From the NCBI RefSeq assembly GCF_041227145.1, contig NZ_JBGFSP010000003.1, forward strand, positions 2,666,001 to 2,730,000: a stretch of DNA of 64,000 nt. Reading direction: 5' to 3'. Shown one piece after another: positions 1 through 8,425 of this stretch. The notes under the pieces were generated by a model that did not search any database, was not told where the DNA came from, and saw only the letters and a list, made by a program, of their open reading frames with translations. The stretch comes from Bacteroides sp. AN502(2024). GTDB taxonomy: Bacteria; Bacteroidota; Bacteroidia; Bacteroidales; Bacteroidaceae. The position numbers were made by a program, and so were the translations under genes. Numbering within the stretch: the stretch's first letter is position 1; each line of letters opens with the position of its first letter.

Positions 1-26
1 TAAATTGAGGTTGAGAACTGAGAATT

Positions 27-81
27 AAAATTTGAGAAGGAAAGTGCAGCATACTACATGACACAGCTCCTTCTCAATTTT
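27..81 (-). terminator. Imperfect hairpin downstream of frr
   Basis: An inverted repeat with arms at about 27-41 and 68-81 (aaaatttgagaagga against tccttctcaatttt, one bulge) is followed on the minus strand by T-rich sequence. It lies just past the frr stop codon, so it is a plausible terminator for frr. The surrounding A/T-rich sequence makes the exact arms uncertain. Confidence 0.45.
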
Positions 82-99
82 TAATATTCAATTTCCAAT

Positions 100-660
100 T
101 TAAACGGTCATAATTTCTTTTTCCTTTTCAGTCAGCATATCATCGATTTGTTTGATATACTTATCATGGATCTTTTGCAGTTTGGCTTCCGCATTTTTCT
201 GTTCGTCTTCTGCCAATCCGTCTTTTACAGCTTTTTTCAGTGCGTCGATGCCGTCACGACGGGCATTGCGTACACTTACTTTAGCTGTTTCACCTTCTCC
301 CTTACACTGTTTTGCCAGTTGTTTACGACGTTCTTCCGTCAGAGGAGGAATGCCGATGCGGATCATCTCGCCATTGTTTTCGGGCATGATGCCGAGGTCA
401 GAGTCGATGATTGCTTTTTCGATGATACGAAACATGCTTTTATCCCAAGGCTTGATCATGATACTACGAGCATCCGGAGTAGTAACAGCTGCCACATTGC
501 TGATAGGCACCATGCTTCCGTAAGAATCTACGCGGATGCCATCTAATAAGCGGATACTCGCTTTCCCGGCGCGGATATGTGCTAGTGCTTCTTCCAGATA
601 CATGATGGCCATATCCATTTTTTCTTGTGCGTTGTTAAGGCAAGTCTTTACGTCTACCAT
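100..660 (-). CDS. frr: Ribosome recycling factor
   Basis: A 186-residue protein of the usual RRF length (about 185). RRF acts with EF-G to split the post-termination ribosome so subunits can be reused. The sequence shows the family hallmarks: an N-terminal helix ending in [10 protein letters not shown], the segment [17 protein letters not shown], the [14 protein letters not shown] stretch, and a long charged C-terminal coiled coil. It lies 135 bp downstream of pyrH on the same strand, a pairing common in bacteria. A minus-strand promoter is recognisable at 702-733, so it can be transcribed separately from pyrH. The ATG start gives the full family N-terminus. Confidence 0.97.
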   Translation of the reverse strand: MVDVKTCLNNAQEKMDMAIMYLEEALAHIRAGKASIRLLDGIRVDSYGSMVPISNVAAVTTPDARSIMIKPWDKSMFRIIEKAIIDSDLGIMPENNGEMIRIGIPPLTEERRKQLAKQCKGEGETAKVSVRNARRDGIDALKKAVKDGLAEDEQKNAEAKLQKIHDKYIKQIDDMLTEKEKEIMTV

Positions 661-701
661 ATTTTTTGAGGTTTAAAATTGCATTTTGATTGATTAAGTA
701 G

Positions 702-733
702 CAAAAGTATACTATTTTTTGTTCATCTGCAAC
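702..733 (-). promoter_or_regulatory. Bacteroides-type promoter of frr
   Basis: On the minus strand GTTG (730-733) is followed after 20 nt by TACTTTTG (702-709), matching the Bacteroides sigma-ABfr pattern of a TTG-type -33 box and a TAnnTTTG -7 box. It lies about 40 nt upstream of the frr ATG. Confidence 0.6.
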
Positions 734-795
734 AGCATCCCCATCTTTTTTATGAGTGACTTGTTGGTGGTAATCAGGATAACAGTAGCGATAAA

Positions 796-1506
796 TTAGT
801 TATGGACTAACGTGCCTATCTTTTCTCCACTGATAACCTTTTTTAGGTTACCGACTGTATCCATATCAAATACGACGATAGGCAGGTTGTTTTCTTTGCA
901 CATGCAGGTCGCAGTTAAATCCATGACTTTCAGACCACGTTTCAATACTTCATCATACGTAATATCATCGAATTTGGTTGCAGTAGGATCTTTTTCGGGA
1001 TCGGCTGTGTAAATACCGTCTACACGAGTACCTTTCAGCATGGCGTCTGCTTCGATTTCTATTCCTCGCAGTGAAGAACCGGTATCTGTGGTAAAGAATG
1101 GATTTCCCGTTCCTGCAGACATGATAACTACTTCACCGTTCTCCATACATTCAATGGCCTTCCATTTACTGTAAAATTCACCGATAGGTTCCATTCGTAT
1201 TGCTGTCAACACACGTGCTTTTACACCGATAGCCACAAGAGCGGAACTTAGAGCGAGGCTATTGATAACGGTAGCCAGCATTCCCATTTGGTCACCTTTC
1301 ACACGGTCAAATCCTTTATGGGCTCCACTTAGTCCGCGGAATATATTGCCTCCTCCGATGACGATACCAATCTGTACTCCTTGTTCGTGGATCTCTTTGA
1401 TTTGTTGAGCATATTCTGCCAATCTTTTTTCGTCAATGCCGTATTGCTTTTCGCCCATCAAGCTCTCTCCACTGAGCTTTAGTAAGATTCTTTTATACTT
1501 TGCCAT
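796..1506 (-). CDS. pyrH: UMP kinase
   Basis: A 236-residue cytosolic hexameric UMP kinase that makes UDP from UMP and ATP in pyrimidine nucleotide synthesis. It belongs to the amino-acid kinase fold, not the eukaryotic UMP-CMP kinase family. Visible motifs are the N-terminal [26 protein letters not shown] (phosphate binding), [16 protein letters not shown], the [11 protein letters not shown] loop and the [12 protein letters not shown] segment. Its length is normal. It lies upstream of frr on the same strand. A TATATTTG element lies about 25 nt upstream of the start. Confidence 0.97.
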   Translation of the reverse strand: MAKYKRILLKLSGESLMGEKQYGIDEKRLAEYAQQIKEIHEQGVQIGIVIGGGNIFRGLSGAHKGFDRVKGDQMGMLATVINSLALSSALVAIGVKARVLTAIRMEPIGEFYSKWKAIECMENGEVVIMSAGTGNPFFTTDTGSSLRGIEIEADAMLKGTRVDGIYTADPEKDPTATKFDDITYDEVLKRGLKVMDLTATCMCKENNLPIVVFDMDTVGNLKKVISGEKIGTLVHN

Positions 1507-1531
1507 ACCTTTAGCTTTTTATTGTTTGCCG

Positions 1532-1539
1532 CAAATATA
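1532..1539 (-). promoter_or_regulatory. -7 box of a pyrH promoter
   Basis: The minus strand reads TATATTTG, a perfect TAnnTTTG, 26 nt upstream of the pyrH ATG. No convincing -33 TTG is seen at the expected spacing. Confidence 0.4.
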
Positions 1540-1560
1540 GCGATAAATTGTCGGATAGCC

Positions 1561-2889
1561 TCAGCGGGATACGATTACTTTTTTCATTATTCGCCTTCCC
1601 AAAAAGGTTTGTATCATTCCTCGCAAGGACAGATAAATGAGAAAAGCCAGCCACAGGGCGTGATTTCCCCAAAGAGAATGGAAGGCATAATATACTCCGA
1701 AGAAGCTGGCAGAGGCGGCTAGCATGGAGTAAAGCATCTGGCGGGTAGCGGTGGCACCAATAAAGACTCCATCCCACAGGAAAGCGGAAAAACCGGCTAA
1801 CGGAATAATTAGTGCCCAGTAAAAATAAGTGTCTGAAGCGTTGATTACTGAAGTGTCATTGGTTAGCAATCCCAGAAATTCTTTTCCACCAGCTGCATAG
1901 AGAATCGTGAATACCAGTGAAAGACCCAGGCCCCAGTAGAAAAGATGATGTACTGTGCTACGTAAGGCTGTTTGATTCTTAGCACCTATGTAACGGCCAG
2001 CCAGTGCTTCACCGGCATAGGCAAATCCGTCCATGATGTATGAGAATAGAGTAAATAACTGCATGAGCAAGGTGTTTACGGCTAATATAATTTCTCCTTG
2101 CGCGGCTCCTGCAGAGGTAAAAAACAAGGTGACCATAACCAGGCAAAGGGTACGGAAGAAGATGTCCCGGTTGACTTGGAAGAAACGGTACATGGCTTGT
2201 TTTTGTATGATCTCTTTCCATGTAATTTGCTTTTTTAATGCACTGTAATAGCGCATGTATAGCAGAATAGCCATAAAGAAACCTGCATATTGAGCAATTA
2301 AAGTTCCTGTTGCCACTCCTGCCACTTTCATATCCAGCAAGTAGACAAAGCATAGGCTGGCCACAATATTGACAATATTTTGAGTAATAGCGATATACAT
2401 GGGAAAACGTGAATTCTGCATTCCGATAAACCAACCGGCGAATCCATAAAGTCCTAATGTGGCGGGAGCTCCCCAGATGCAGATATAGAAATAGGTGGTT
2501 GTCAGCTGCTTGACTTCCGGTGTGGTTTGTATCAGAGTGAATGCCAATTTCAGAATAGGGCACTGGAGTATCAACAGGCAAAGAGCGATCAACAACCCTA
2601 CACCAACAGAACGTAACAGTAACCGAGTGATTTCATTTAGATCATGCCGGCCATACGCTTGTGAGGTCATGCCACTCGTCCCCATACGCAGAAAACCGAA
2701 AATCCAGTAGATGATATTGAACAACATGCCCCCTACGGCGATGGCTCCAATATAGGCTGGAGAACCGAGGTGACCTACGATGGTAACATCGATAAGTCCC
2801 AGTAGCGGGACGGTAATATTTGATATAATCGAGGGTATGGCTATCCGTAATATTCGCCTGTTTTCGGGGGATTGTTTTTTATTTATCAT
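1561..2889 (-). CDS. MATE family efflux transporter
   Basis: A 442-residue integral membrane protein with about 12 hydrophobic segments and the paired six-helix arrangement of MATE exporters, which use Na+ or H+ gradients to extrude cationic compounds. Near the N-terminus it reads RILRIAIPSIISNITVPLLG and then DVTIVGHLGSPAYIGA, the conserved start of the DinF/NorM-like branch. The length is normal for the family. Substrate cannot be inferred. It stands alone, divergent from the TPR gene at 3003, with its own TACCTTTG promoter element. The gene ends 55 bp upstream of pyrH on the same strand, so some read-through is possible. Confidence 0.93.
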   Translation of the reverse strand: MINKKQSPENRRILRIAIPSIISNITVPLLGLIDVTIVGHLGSPAYIGAIAVGGMLFNIIYWIFGFLRMGTSGMTSQAYGRHDLNEITRLLLRSVGVGLLIALCLLILQCPILKLAFTLIQTTPEVKQLTTTYFYICIWGAPATLGLYGFAGWFIGMQNSRFPMYIAITQNIVNIVASLCFVYLLDMKVAGVATGTLIAQYAGFFMAILLYMRYYSALKKQITWKEIIQKQAMYRFFQVNRDIFFRTLCLVMVTLFFTSAGAAQGEIILAVNTLLMQLFTLFSYIMDGFAYAGEALAGRYIGAKNQTALRSTVHHLFYWGLGLSLVFTILYAAGGKEFLGLLTNDTSVINASDTYFYWALIIPLAGFSAFLWDGVFIGATATRQMLYSMLAASASFFGVYYAFHSLWGNHALWLAFLIYLSLRGMIQTFLGRRIMKKVIVSR

Positions 2890-2932
2890 TTTATAGAAAT
2901 ACTTTTATCAAATTGATTGTTCTTTTCGTCCA

Positions 2933-2969
2933 CAAAGGTACATTTTTTATTTTTTTTATTGTATCTTTG
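2933..2969. promoter_or_regulatory. Divergent promoter pair (MATE / TPR protein)
   Basis: Two opposed -7 boxes lie in the intergenic region: TACCTTTG on the minus strand (2933-2940) facing the MATE gene, and TATCTTTG on the plus strand (2962-2969) facing the TPR gene. The -33 boxes are not clear in the T-rich spacer. Confidence 0.5.
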
Positions 2970-3002
2970 TGTGTCACGAACTAAATAGCAATCAGATGGA
3001 TT

Positions 3003-3686
3003 ATGAGGACTTTACCTGCTTTTCTTTTATTTTTGTTCTCACTGTCGCCGGCGCTGAATGCACAGTCGGTTGATGAGATGTTACAGAAAGTATCTGCCGC
3101 CATTGAGGCCGGGCAGAATGGACAGGCTGTGAGCTATTTCCGGCAGACTATTCCTTTGAATATAGACCGTACGGAAATGTATTATTGGACGGATGTGGAC
3201 AAGAATAGTGAAATTAGCTCCAAACTGGCTGTCGAATTAGCTCTTGCCTATAAAAAGAAACGGAGTTACGACAAAGCTTATTTGTTTTACAAAGAGTTGC
3301 TGCAAAAAGAACCTGATAATGTGGATTGTTTGGAAGCATGTGCGGAAATGCAAGTGTGTCGCGGGCAAGAAAAAGAAGCTTTGCGTATATACGAAAAAAT
3401 AGTGCAACTGGATGCGGATAATCTGGCAGCTAATATCTTTTTAGGAAATTATTATTATCTGATGGCAGAGCAGGAGAAGAGAAAGTTGGAGATGGATTAC
3501 AAGAAACTTTCTTCTCCTACTAAAATGCAATATGCCCGCTATCGGGACGGATTATCGCGATTGTTTACTACTCGGTATGAAAAAGCACGTAGTTCGTTGC
3601 AGAAAGTGATTCTGCGTTTTCCGTCGACAGAAGCCCAAAAGACATTGGATAAGATATTGAGGATAGAGAAAGAGGTGAAGCGCTAG
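3003..3686 (+). CDS. Secreted tetratricopeptide-repeat protein
   Basis: A 227-residue protein with an N-terminal signal peptide (residues 1 to about 20, hydrophobic core LPAFLLFLFSLSPALNA followed by Q), so it is probably periplasmic. The rest is helical and carries at least two TPR-like helix pairs: one around residues 80-105 (KAYLFYKELLQKEPDNVDCL) and one around 115-150 (ALRIYEKIVQLDADNLAANI). TPRs usually mediate protein-protein contacts; no enzymatic motif is visible. It is a single gene with its own promoter and ends in a hairpin shared with the convergent protease gene. Confidence 0.82.
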   Translation: MRTLPAFLLFLFSLSPALNAQSVDEMLQKVSAAIEAGQNGQAVSYFRQTIPLNIDRTEMYYWTDVDKNSEISSKLAVELALAYKKKRSYDKAYLFYKELLQKEPDNVDCLEACAEMQVCRGQEKEALRIYEKIVQLDADNLAANIFLGNYYYLMAEQEKRKLEMDYKKLSSPTKMQYARYRDGLSRLFTTRYEKARSSLQKVILRFPSTEAQKTLDKILRIEKEVKR

Positions 3687-3701
3687 GCGGTTCACCTCTT
3701 T
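3669..3701. terminator. Bidirectional terminator between convergent genes
   Basis: A perfect 11-bp inverted repeat (aaagaggtgaa / ttcacctcttt) with an 11-nt loop. The TPR gene stop codon lies in the loop, and the protease gene ends 16 bp beyond on the other strand. The placement suits a hairpin serving both transcripts. Confidence 0.7.
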
Positions 3702-3716
3702 GGATTTATTCAAATA

Positions 3717-5024
3717 CTAATATCTAAATTGTATAGGCGGCTGTTCGTCACAGCTCAATGAGCGGGTATCTGCTGATGTGTATTTTTTCATTCCGGGAAT
3801 AAGAGGACTGTAAGATAATACGTGGCGGATACGCTTACGTTGCTGGAATGTAAATTGGTCTGAGTAACAAAAAGCATAGTCCATGATATTGCGCGAAATA
3901 AAGGTTCCGCCTTCACAGTTCGTTCTTGTACACAACTTATCGAGGGAATACTTATTCAAATCACCTATACCATCTATCCACTCTGTGTATTTGGTAATGT
4001 TATAGGTCGGGGTATCTGTACAATAATCAGTATCTTCACACAAATCAGTATTATCTTCATCTTCAGAAAAGGCATGATGTAGTCCAAGATAATGTCCTAA
4101 TTCATGTGTAAGAGTATTGTAAACGTCAGTCGTGTGGTAGTATTCATTATTACTGTTTACATAAATATAGCTACTATTAATAGAGACACAATGGGGATAT
4201 TCCACCTCATGGCTTAAATAATAATCTCCATTGTTTAGGCCATCTAATGGATATGACGATAAACGATAAGGTAAATGTGCTATTCCTAAAATATCGCTTT
4301 CGCTAAACGGGTATACAAAGATATTGATATATACGTTCGGATTCCATAGCATTTCCGCATATTTCTTGGCTCGACTTTTGTCTTCTCCATTCATGAATTG
4401 TTCGCAAGACATAGGAAGAGTTTCCTCCCATTTTATTCGTTCAACACCAGCTTCCTTTAAAGCAGTTCCATCCGGTTTTTCGGTTGCCATCACAAATTCA
4501 AGATTCATATCCTGACTGATATTATGGCTTTCGTTTTGATATATTTTATTTTTATATCGCAAATTACATGCGTTAATGATTTGGGCAAGGCGACCTTTAT
4601 CTACATATTGATTTCTATTGGCGGGGTCCTTGTAAAGAACATGAAATATGACGGGTAACTTGTAATGATATTCGCCGGTTGTACTTGTAGAAGGGGATTG
4701 AGTTATTTTTATAGTTTTATTTGTTTTTTTGGCTATAATAGTAACAATCGCACTTCTTTCTTCGGAAGTATTATTGGCATGTATGGTCAAAACGAGTTCT
4801 CCGTTGTTATTACCATTTTGCAGGTTGGGAATACACCAATTTTGATTACTGATCGTCTTCCAAGAAGAGTTGCATGTGATAGATATTTTTATTGTGCTTC
4901 CTTCCGGACTGATATCATCAAATGTAGATGGGGAAATTTCTAGAGTTGCTGAATCCGAATTTGAATCACTACACCCTATTAGCATCCACAATAATAGGAG
5001 CAGGAATATAAATCTTGTTTTCAT
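3717..5024 (-). CDS. M43-family zinc metalloprotease lipoprotein with BACON-like domain
   Basis: A 435-residue lipoprotein, starting at MKTRFIF because this places a lipobox (LIGC) at the end of the signal peptide; an upstream in-frame start would add 12 residues and spoil it. Residues about 25-110 resemble a BACON/Ig-like domain (SCNSSWKTISNQNWC, TIIAKKTNKTIKITQ). The rest is a pappalysin/cytophagalysin-type protease with HELGHYLGLHH (HExxHxxGxxH zinc site) and the Met-turn NIMDYA. Many cysteines lie between these two motifs (LCEDTDYCTDTPT), as in the family. It is probably surface-anchored and degrades host or dietary protein; the substrate is unknown. It follows birA on the same strand with a 62-bp gap. 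Confidence 0.88.
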   Translation of the reverse strand: MKTRFIFLLLLLWMLIGCSDSNSDSATLEISPSTFDDISPEGSTIKISITCNSSWKTISNQNWCIPNLQNGNNNGELVLTIHANNTSEERSAIVTIIAKKTNKTIKITQSPSTSTTGEYHYKLPVIFHVLYKDPANRNQYVDKGRLAQIINACNLRYKNKIYQNESHNISQDMNLEFVMATEKPDGTALKEAGVERIKWEETLPMSCEQFMNGEDKSRAKKYAEMLWNPNVYINIFVYPFSESDILGIAHLPYRLSSYPLDGLNNGDYYLSHEVEYPHCVSINSSYIYVNSNNEYYHTTDVYNTLTHELGHYLGLHHAFSEDEDNTDLCEDTDYCTDTPTYNITKYTEWIDGIGDLNKYSLDKLCTRTNCEGGTFISRNIMDYAFCYSDQFTFQQRKRIRHVLSYSPLIPGMKKYTSADTRSLSCDEQPPIQFRY

Positions 5025-5086
5025 GAATAAAAGGGTTTTATATAAAAACACATGTTTCAAAGAAAATGTTTCAATCAGCCAATTAT

Positions 5087-5842
5087 TTATTTCAGTAAAT
5101 ATTCTACCTCTTTAAACATATAGCCTCTCTTGTTAAGCATTTCATCTTCTAAAATCAATCTGCCTTCGGGTTCTACACAAACGATTCGTGCAAGAAATTC
5201 ACCGCTGGCGTCTTTGTAACGGTGCATTCCTTTCTTTCTGAAAAGCGATTTCTCATATTGGGCTACAAATGAGGTGTCATTCTCTTGAAGTTGGCAATAA
5301 TAAGATCGGATGCGTATCATAATATTCCTCAATACCTCAAAGATATCATATTGATTTCCTGTAATTTGGTATAATGAAACAGGATTGGGGGCATCACTGT
5401 GAAACGTTTCCTGATTAATGTTGATCCCAACCCCGGCAATACTCTGGCTGATATTTCGCCCCATCAAGTCGTTTTCTATCAATATACCGCATATCTTTTT
5501 CTCTTTCCAGTAAATATCGTTCGGCCATTTGATGGAGATATCGGTGGTATAGGTATCCAGTTCTTCTTTAATGGCTAAAGATACAATTTGTGAAATGAGA
5601 AACTGGCGTCGCGCTTCCAGAAACTCCGGGAAGATGACGGTGCTGAAAAGAAGATTCTTACCGGGAGCTGATTCCCAAGAGTTGCCACGTTGTCCGCGAC
5701 CGGAAGTCTGGAAGTCGGCGACTACGACAGTGAGTTCTTCCACTTTCTGTTTAGAGCAGAGAGACTGCAGATAACTGTTGGTAGAATTAGTCTCACTGAT
5801 ATGAATCAATGGAACCGGGAATATTTCAGGGGAGGGCATCAT
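5087..5842 (-). CDS. birA: Biotin--[acetyl-CoA-carboxylase] ligase
   Basis: About 251 residues. It attaches biotin to the carboxyl carrier protein of biotin enzymes by way of biotinyl-AMP. Motifs: ISETNSTNSYL near the N-terminus, SGRGQRGNSWES (adenylate loop), KWPNDIYWKEKKICGILIE, and AGVGININQ. There is no N-terminal helix-turn-helix, so this is the single-function class I type that cannot repress bio genes. The ATG at 5842 is preferred over a GTG 9 nt upstream. The start overlaps the end of the MmcQ/YjbR gene, which suggests translational coupling. Confidence 0.95.
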   Translation of the reverse strand: MMPSPEIFPVPLIHISETNSTNSYLQSLCSKQKVEELTVVVADFQTSGRGQRGNSWESAPGKNLLFSTVIFPEFLEARRQFLISQIVSLAIKEELDTYTTDISIKWPNDIYWKEKKICGILIENDLMGRNISQSIAGVGININQETFHSDAPNPVSLYQITGNQYDIFEVLRNIMIRIRSYYCQLQENDTSFVAQYEKSLFRKKGMHRYKDASGEFLARIVCVEPEGRLILEDEMLNKRGYMFKEVEYLLK

Positions 5843-6182
5843 ATTCTGCACGTAACTTTTTAGTAAATTTCTTGATTACCTCATCGTAAGAGTGATCGAT
5901 AAGTTCTTTCATTAGTTTATCGTCTACGTCACTGTCAAAGCGAACACTATTCCAGTATTTTTTATTAAAATGATAAGCTCCTTCAATTCCTGCATAACGT
6001 TCGCGAAGTTCGATCGCCTTCTCCGGATCACATTTCAGTGCAATGTGATTGGCTTCTTCCAGATCAATGAGAGCAAACATTTTGTCCATCACCTTTATGA
6101 CGAGTGATACATCATCGAAAGGGAAAGACTCTGTAGTTCCTTTCTTGTTCAGGCAGTATTCTCTGATAGTTTCTACATTCAT
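5826..6182 (-). CDS. MmcQ/YjbR family protein
   Basis: A 118-residue small protein of the MmcQ/YjbR (CyaY-like fold) family, whose usual length is about 115-120. Recognisable parts are the N-terminal IREYCLNKKGTTESFPFDD, KVMDKMFALIDLE, the LKCDPEKAIELRERY segment, and YWNSVRFDSDVDDKLMKELIDHSYDEV. Members are often annotated as DNA-binding on structural grounds, but a cellular role is not established. It lies between the YraN and birA genes on the same strand and overlaps birA by a few codons. Confidence 0.9.
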   Translation of the reverse strand: MNVETIREYCLNKKGTTESFPFDDVSLVIKVMDKMFALIDLEEANHIALKCDPEKAIELRERYAGIEGAYHFNKKYWNSVRFDSDVDDKLMKELIDHSYDEVIKKFTKKLRAEYDALP

Positions 6183-6238
6183 AATGATTCGATTATATAA
6201 TAACTCTATGTATGTATTTGCGTCTTCTGTAGCGAACT

Positions 6239-6604
6239 TTAATATAAAGGAGGATAAAATGCTTCCTCTATATGTTCGACCTTGAAATTTATTTCATCGC
6301 CTACTATCGTAATGATATCGAAGCGTACAGGAGTGTCAATCTGAAACAATCTGATATAGGCATCCGCTGCGCGTACCGTACGTCTTATTTTGGGTAGATC
6401 AACAGCATTTTCCGGTTGGGCAAATAGGGTATTGCTGCGGGTTTTCACCTCTACCACAATCAGCTCATTGTCCTTTGCTGCTACAATGTCCAGTTCGAGA
6501 TGTCCTTTTCTCCAGTTCCGGTCACGAATAAGATATCCTTTTTGTTCAAGATAAGCTACGGCAGCATTTTCTCCGAATTTTCCTAAATCATTATGTTTAG
6601 CCAT
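6239..6604 (-). CDS. YraN family (UPF0102) nuclease-fold protein
   Basis: A 121-residue protein with the core GKFGENAAVAYLEQKGY, then HLELDIVAAKDNELIVVEVKTR. The E...D...ExK arrangement is the PD-(D/E)XK endonuclease-like signature of the UPF0102/YraN family. The family is widely conserved with no settled function; a link to DNA processing is inferred from the fold. The ATG at 6604 is preferred over an upstream in-frame TTG at 6616. The gene is divergent from the small gene at 6672. Confidence 0.93.
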   Translation of the reverse strand: MAKHNDLGKFGENAAVAYLEQKGYLIRDRNWRKGHLELDIVAAKDNELIVVEVKTRSNTLFAQPENAVDLPKIRRTVRAADAYIRLFQIDTPVRFDIITIVGDEINFKVEHIEEAFYPPLY

Positions 6605-6633
6605 CTTTTTTTGCAAATTTACTACTTTTATTC

Positions 6634-6663
6634 TTTGTTTTTACAGAAGTAAAAGTAATTTTG
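6634..6663 (+). promoter_or_regulatory. Promoter of the 77-residue protein gene
   Basis: TTTG (6634-6637), an 18-nt spacer, then TAATTTTG (6656-6663) is a good Bacteroides promoter. Transcription would start at about 6670, almost on the ATG at 6672. Either the message is nearly leaderless or translation starts at an internal ATG (6702 or 6735). Confidence 0.55.
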
Positions 6664-6671
6664 CAAAAGAT

Positions 6672-6905
6672 ATGAGAAAAAGAAGTAAGAAGTGCCTGAA
6701 AATGCATGTCGAGTGTACCAAAAGGGAACGGCGGATGAGCATTTTGTTGAGCGACGAAGAACAGCTGATTATAGATCGTTATCTGGAGAGATATAAGATA
6801 ACGAACAAATCACGTTGGCTTCGTGAAACCATTCTCATGTTTATCTATAAGAATATGGAAGAAGATTATCCGACCCTTTTTGGTGAACATGACATGAGGC
6901 GATAG
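6672..6905 (+). CDS. Small ribbon-helix-helix-like protein
   Basis: A 77-residue basic protein of unknown function. Its N-terminal 20 residues are rich in Lys/Arg (RKRSKKCLK). The middle (about residues 20-55: MSILLSDEEQLIIDRYLERY, then KITNKSRWLRETIL) resembles a short beta strand followed by two helices, as in ribbon-helix-helix DNA-binding proteins. That suggests a small regulator, but this is inference. The promoter overlaps the start region, so the true start could be the ATG at 6702 or 6735. It is followed closely by tadA on the same strand and probably co-transcribed with it. Confidence 0.7.
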   Translation: MRKRSKKCLKMHVECTKRERRMSILLSDEEQLIIDRYLERYKITNKSRWLRETILMFIYKNMEEDYPTLFGEHDMRR

Positions 6906-6944
6906 GGGGATAATTTGAAATGACAGATTGAAAATGAAAGGGGC

Positions 6945-7382
6945 ATGCTGGACGATATTTATTTTATGAAACAGGCTTTGATAGAGGCAGGCAAAGCTGC
7001 CGATCAGGGAGAAGTTCCTGTGGGGGCTGTTGTGGTTTGTAAAGAACGGATTATCGCACGTGCCCATAATCTCACAGAAACATTGAATGACGTAACAGCC
7101 CATGCCGAGATGCAGGCCATTACAGCTGCAGCCAATGTGCTTGGTGGTAAGTATTTGAACGAATGTACCCTGTATGTCACAGTTGAACCTTGCGTGATGT
7201 GTGCAGGAGCTATCGCTTGGGCACAAACCGGCAAGCTTGTATTTGGTGCCGAAGATGAAAAACGCGGCTATCAGAAATATGCCGGTTCGGCTCTACATCC
7301 TAAAACTGTGGTTGTAAAAGGAGTGATGGCTGGCGAATGCGCTGCACTCATGAAAGAGTTTTTTGCTGCGAAACGAAAATAA
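6945..7382 (+). CDS. tadA: tRNA-adenosine deaminase / nucleoside deaminase
   Basis: A 145-residue zinc deaminase of the cytidine/deoxycytidylate deaminase superfamily. Catalytic motifs are visible: HAEMQAI (zinc His and proton-shuttling Glu) and EPCVMCAGA (PCxxC zinc cysteines). The closest functional family is TadA, which converts A34 to inosine in tRNA-Arg(ACG). The opening (YFMKQALIEAGKAADQGEVP, then VGAV) is typical. Some Bacteroidota paralogues are guanine deaminase-like, so substrate assignment is likely but not certain. It follows the 77-residue gene by 39 nt and converges on the DUF4834 gene. Confidence 0.88.
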   Translation: MLDDIYFMKQALIEAGKAADQGEVPVGAVVVCKERIIARAHNLTETLNDVTAHAEMQAITAAANVLGGKYLNECTLYVTVEPCVMCAGAIAWAQTGKLVFGAEDEKRGYQKYAGSALHPKTVVVKGVMAGECAALMKEFFAAKRK

Positions 7383-7396
7383 AAGCAGCGTCCCGT

Positions 7397-7642
7397 TTAT
7401 TTGATTTCCTCAAAATCTACATATTCGCCATCATCTCGGGTGAATATTTTTTTATGTCTTTTTTTCGAAATATTCTCGGAATATATATCCTCCTCATCCA
7501 TCGGGCGACGATTACTTTGGTCATGATCCTGTTGGTTTGTACGTCTGAATCCGAAAATCGTTCTTAGTATGAAGCTGATAATGGAAAGGCCAAATACCAA
7601 AATGGTAATGATAAAAATGAATATAAATAAAAGTATATACAT
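7397..7642 (-). CDS. DUF4834 family small membrane protein
   Basis: An 81-residue protein with one N-terminal membrane helix (YILLFIFIFIITILVFGLSI and on to about residue 30), then a charged, probably cytoplasmic tail (RRTNQQDHDQSNRRPMDEED). This pattern and length match the Bacteroidota-specific DUF4834 family. Its function is unknown. It lies downstream of pssA on the same strand with a 65-bp gap and converges on tadA. Confidence 0.8.
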   Translation of the reverse strand: MYILLFIFIFIITILVFGLSIISFILRTIFGFRRTNQQDHDQSNRRPMDEEDIYSENISKKRHKKIFTRDDGEYVDFEEIK

Positions 7643-7707
7643 GGGCTATGATTTTTATGTTGTACTTCGATAAAACTCATGGTACAACAAATGTGCCAAG
7701 AGATTGT

Positions 7708-8415
7708 TTATTTACTTTTTCTTGTAAAAAGTGAAAGTAAAATATACCATACTATGATGATGGCGAAGCTGCTGATCCCCAGAAATATAAGGAGAGGAAT
7801 ACAGATAATCAGGAATATGAAACTGATTTTGTTGTCATTCCATGAAAGATTTTTAAATTTCAGCGAAAACATCGGTATTTCCGATACCAGTAGTCCGGAA
7901 AACAGGCAGACAAGTATAAGAAGGTAGACAGGATGGCAGTTGTCTGATATCAGGAAGTCATGTGCTCCTGCTACTAAAGAGGCCCAGAACAACGCATTGG
8001 CAGGGACCGGAAGTCCGACAAAAGAACTGGTCTGTCGCGTGTCATTATTGAATTTGGCCAGGCGCAATGCTGAAAAAACAGAAATTAAGAATGCCAGATA
8101 GGGTAGGTAAGGAGCGATGAACTCCATGCTTGCCGGATAATACATTTCTTTGAACAGAGAGTATACGATCAGTGAAGGAGCGACTCCAAAACTGATATCA
8201 TCTGCCAATGAGTCCAGATCTTTTCCGATAATGGAATATGCGTTGAGCATACGAGCCAGCAATCCGTCGAAGAAGTCGAAAATAGAGCTGAAAGCAATAA
8301 AAAGTAGAGCCAACTCGTATTTTGTCTCAAAAGCCATGACGCAAGCAATACAACCGGAGAAAAGGTTCAGGCAGGTTACGGTATTCGGAATACTGTTTTT
8401 AATAACATTTGTCAT
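7708..8415 (-). CDS. pssA: CDP-diacylglycerol--serine O-phosphatidyltransferase
   Basis: A 235-residue multi-pass membrane enzyme that makes phosphatidylserine from CDP-diacylglycerol and serine. It contains the CDP-alcohol phosphatidyltransferase motif D-x2-DG-x2-AR-x8-G-x3-D-x3-D, seen as DFFDGLLAR, a short spacer, then GKDLDSLADD at about residues 45-72. About six further hydrophobic segments follow. It lies just downstream of psd on the same strand (10-bp gap), so the two consecutive steps of phosphatidylethanolamine synthesis are in one operon. Confidence 0.95.
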   Translation of the reverse strand: MTNVIKNSIPNTVTCLNLFSGCIACVMAFETKYELALLFIAFSSIFDFFDGLLARMLNAYSIIGKDLDSLADDISFGVAPSLIVYSLFKEMYYPASMEFIAPYLPYLAFLISVFSALRLAKFNNDTRQTSSFVGLPVPANALFWASLVAGAHDFLISDNCHPVYLLILVCLFSGLLVSEIPMFSLKFKNLSWNDNKISFIFLIICIPLLIFLGISSFAIIIVWYILLSLFTRKSK

Positions 8416-8425
8416 GGTGACAGAA

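Noticed and set aside
1511..1777. Minus-strand frame overlapping the end of the MATE gene
   Set aside because: Overlaps the conserved MATE C-terminus in another frame and has no family resemblance.
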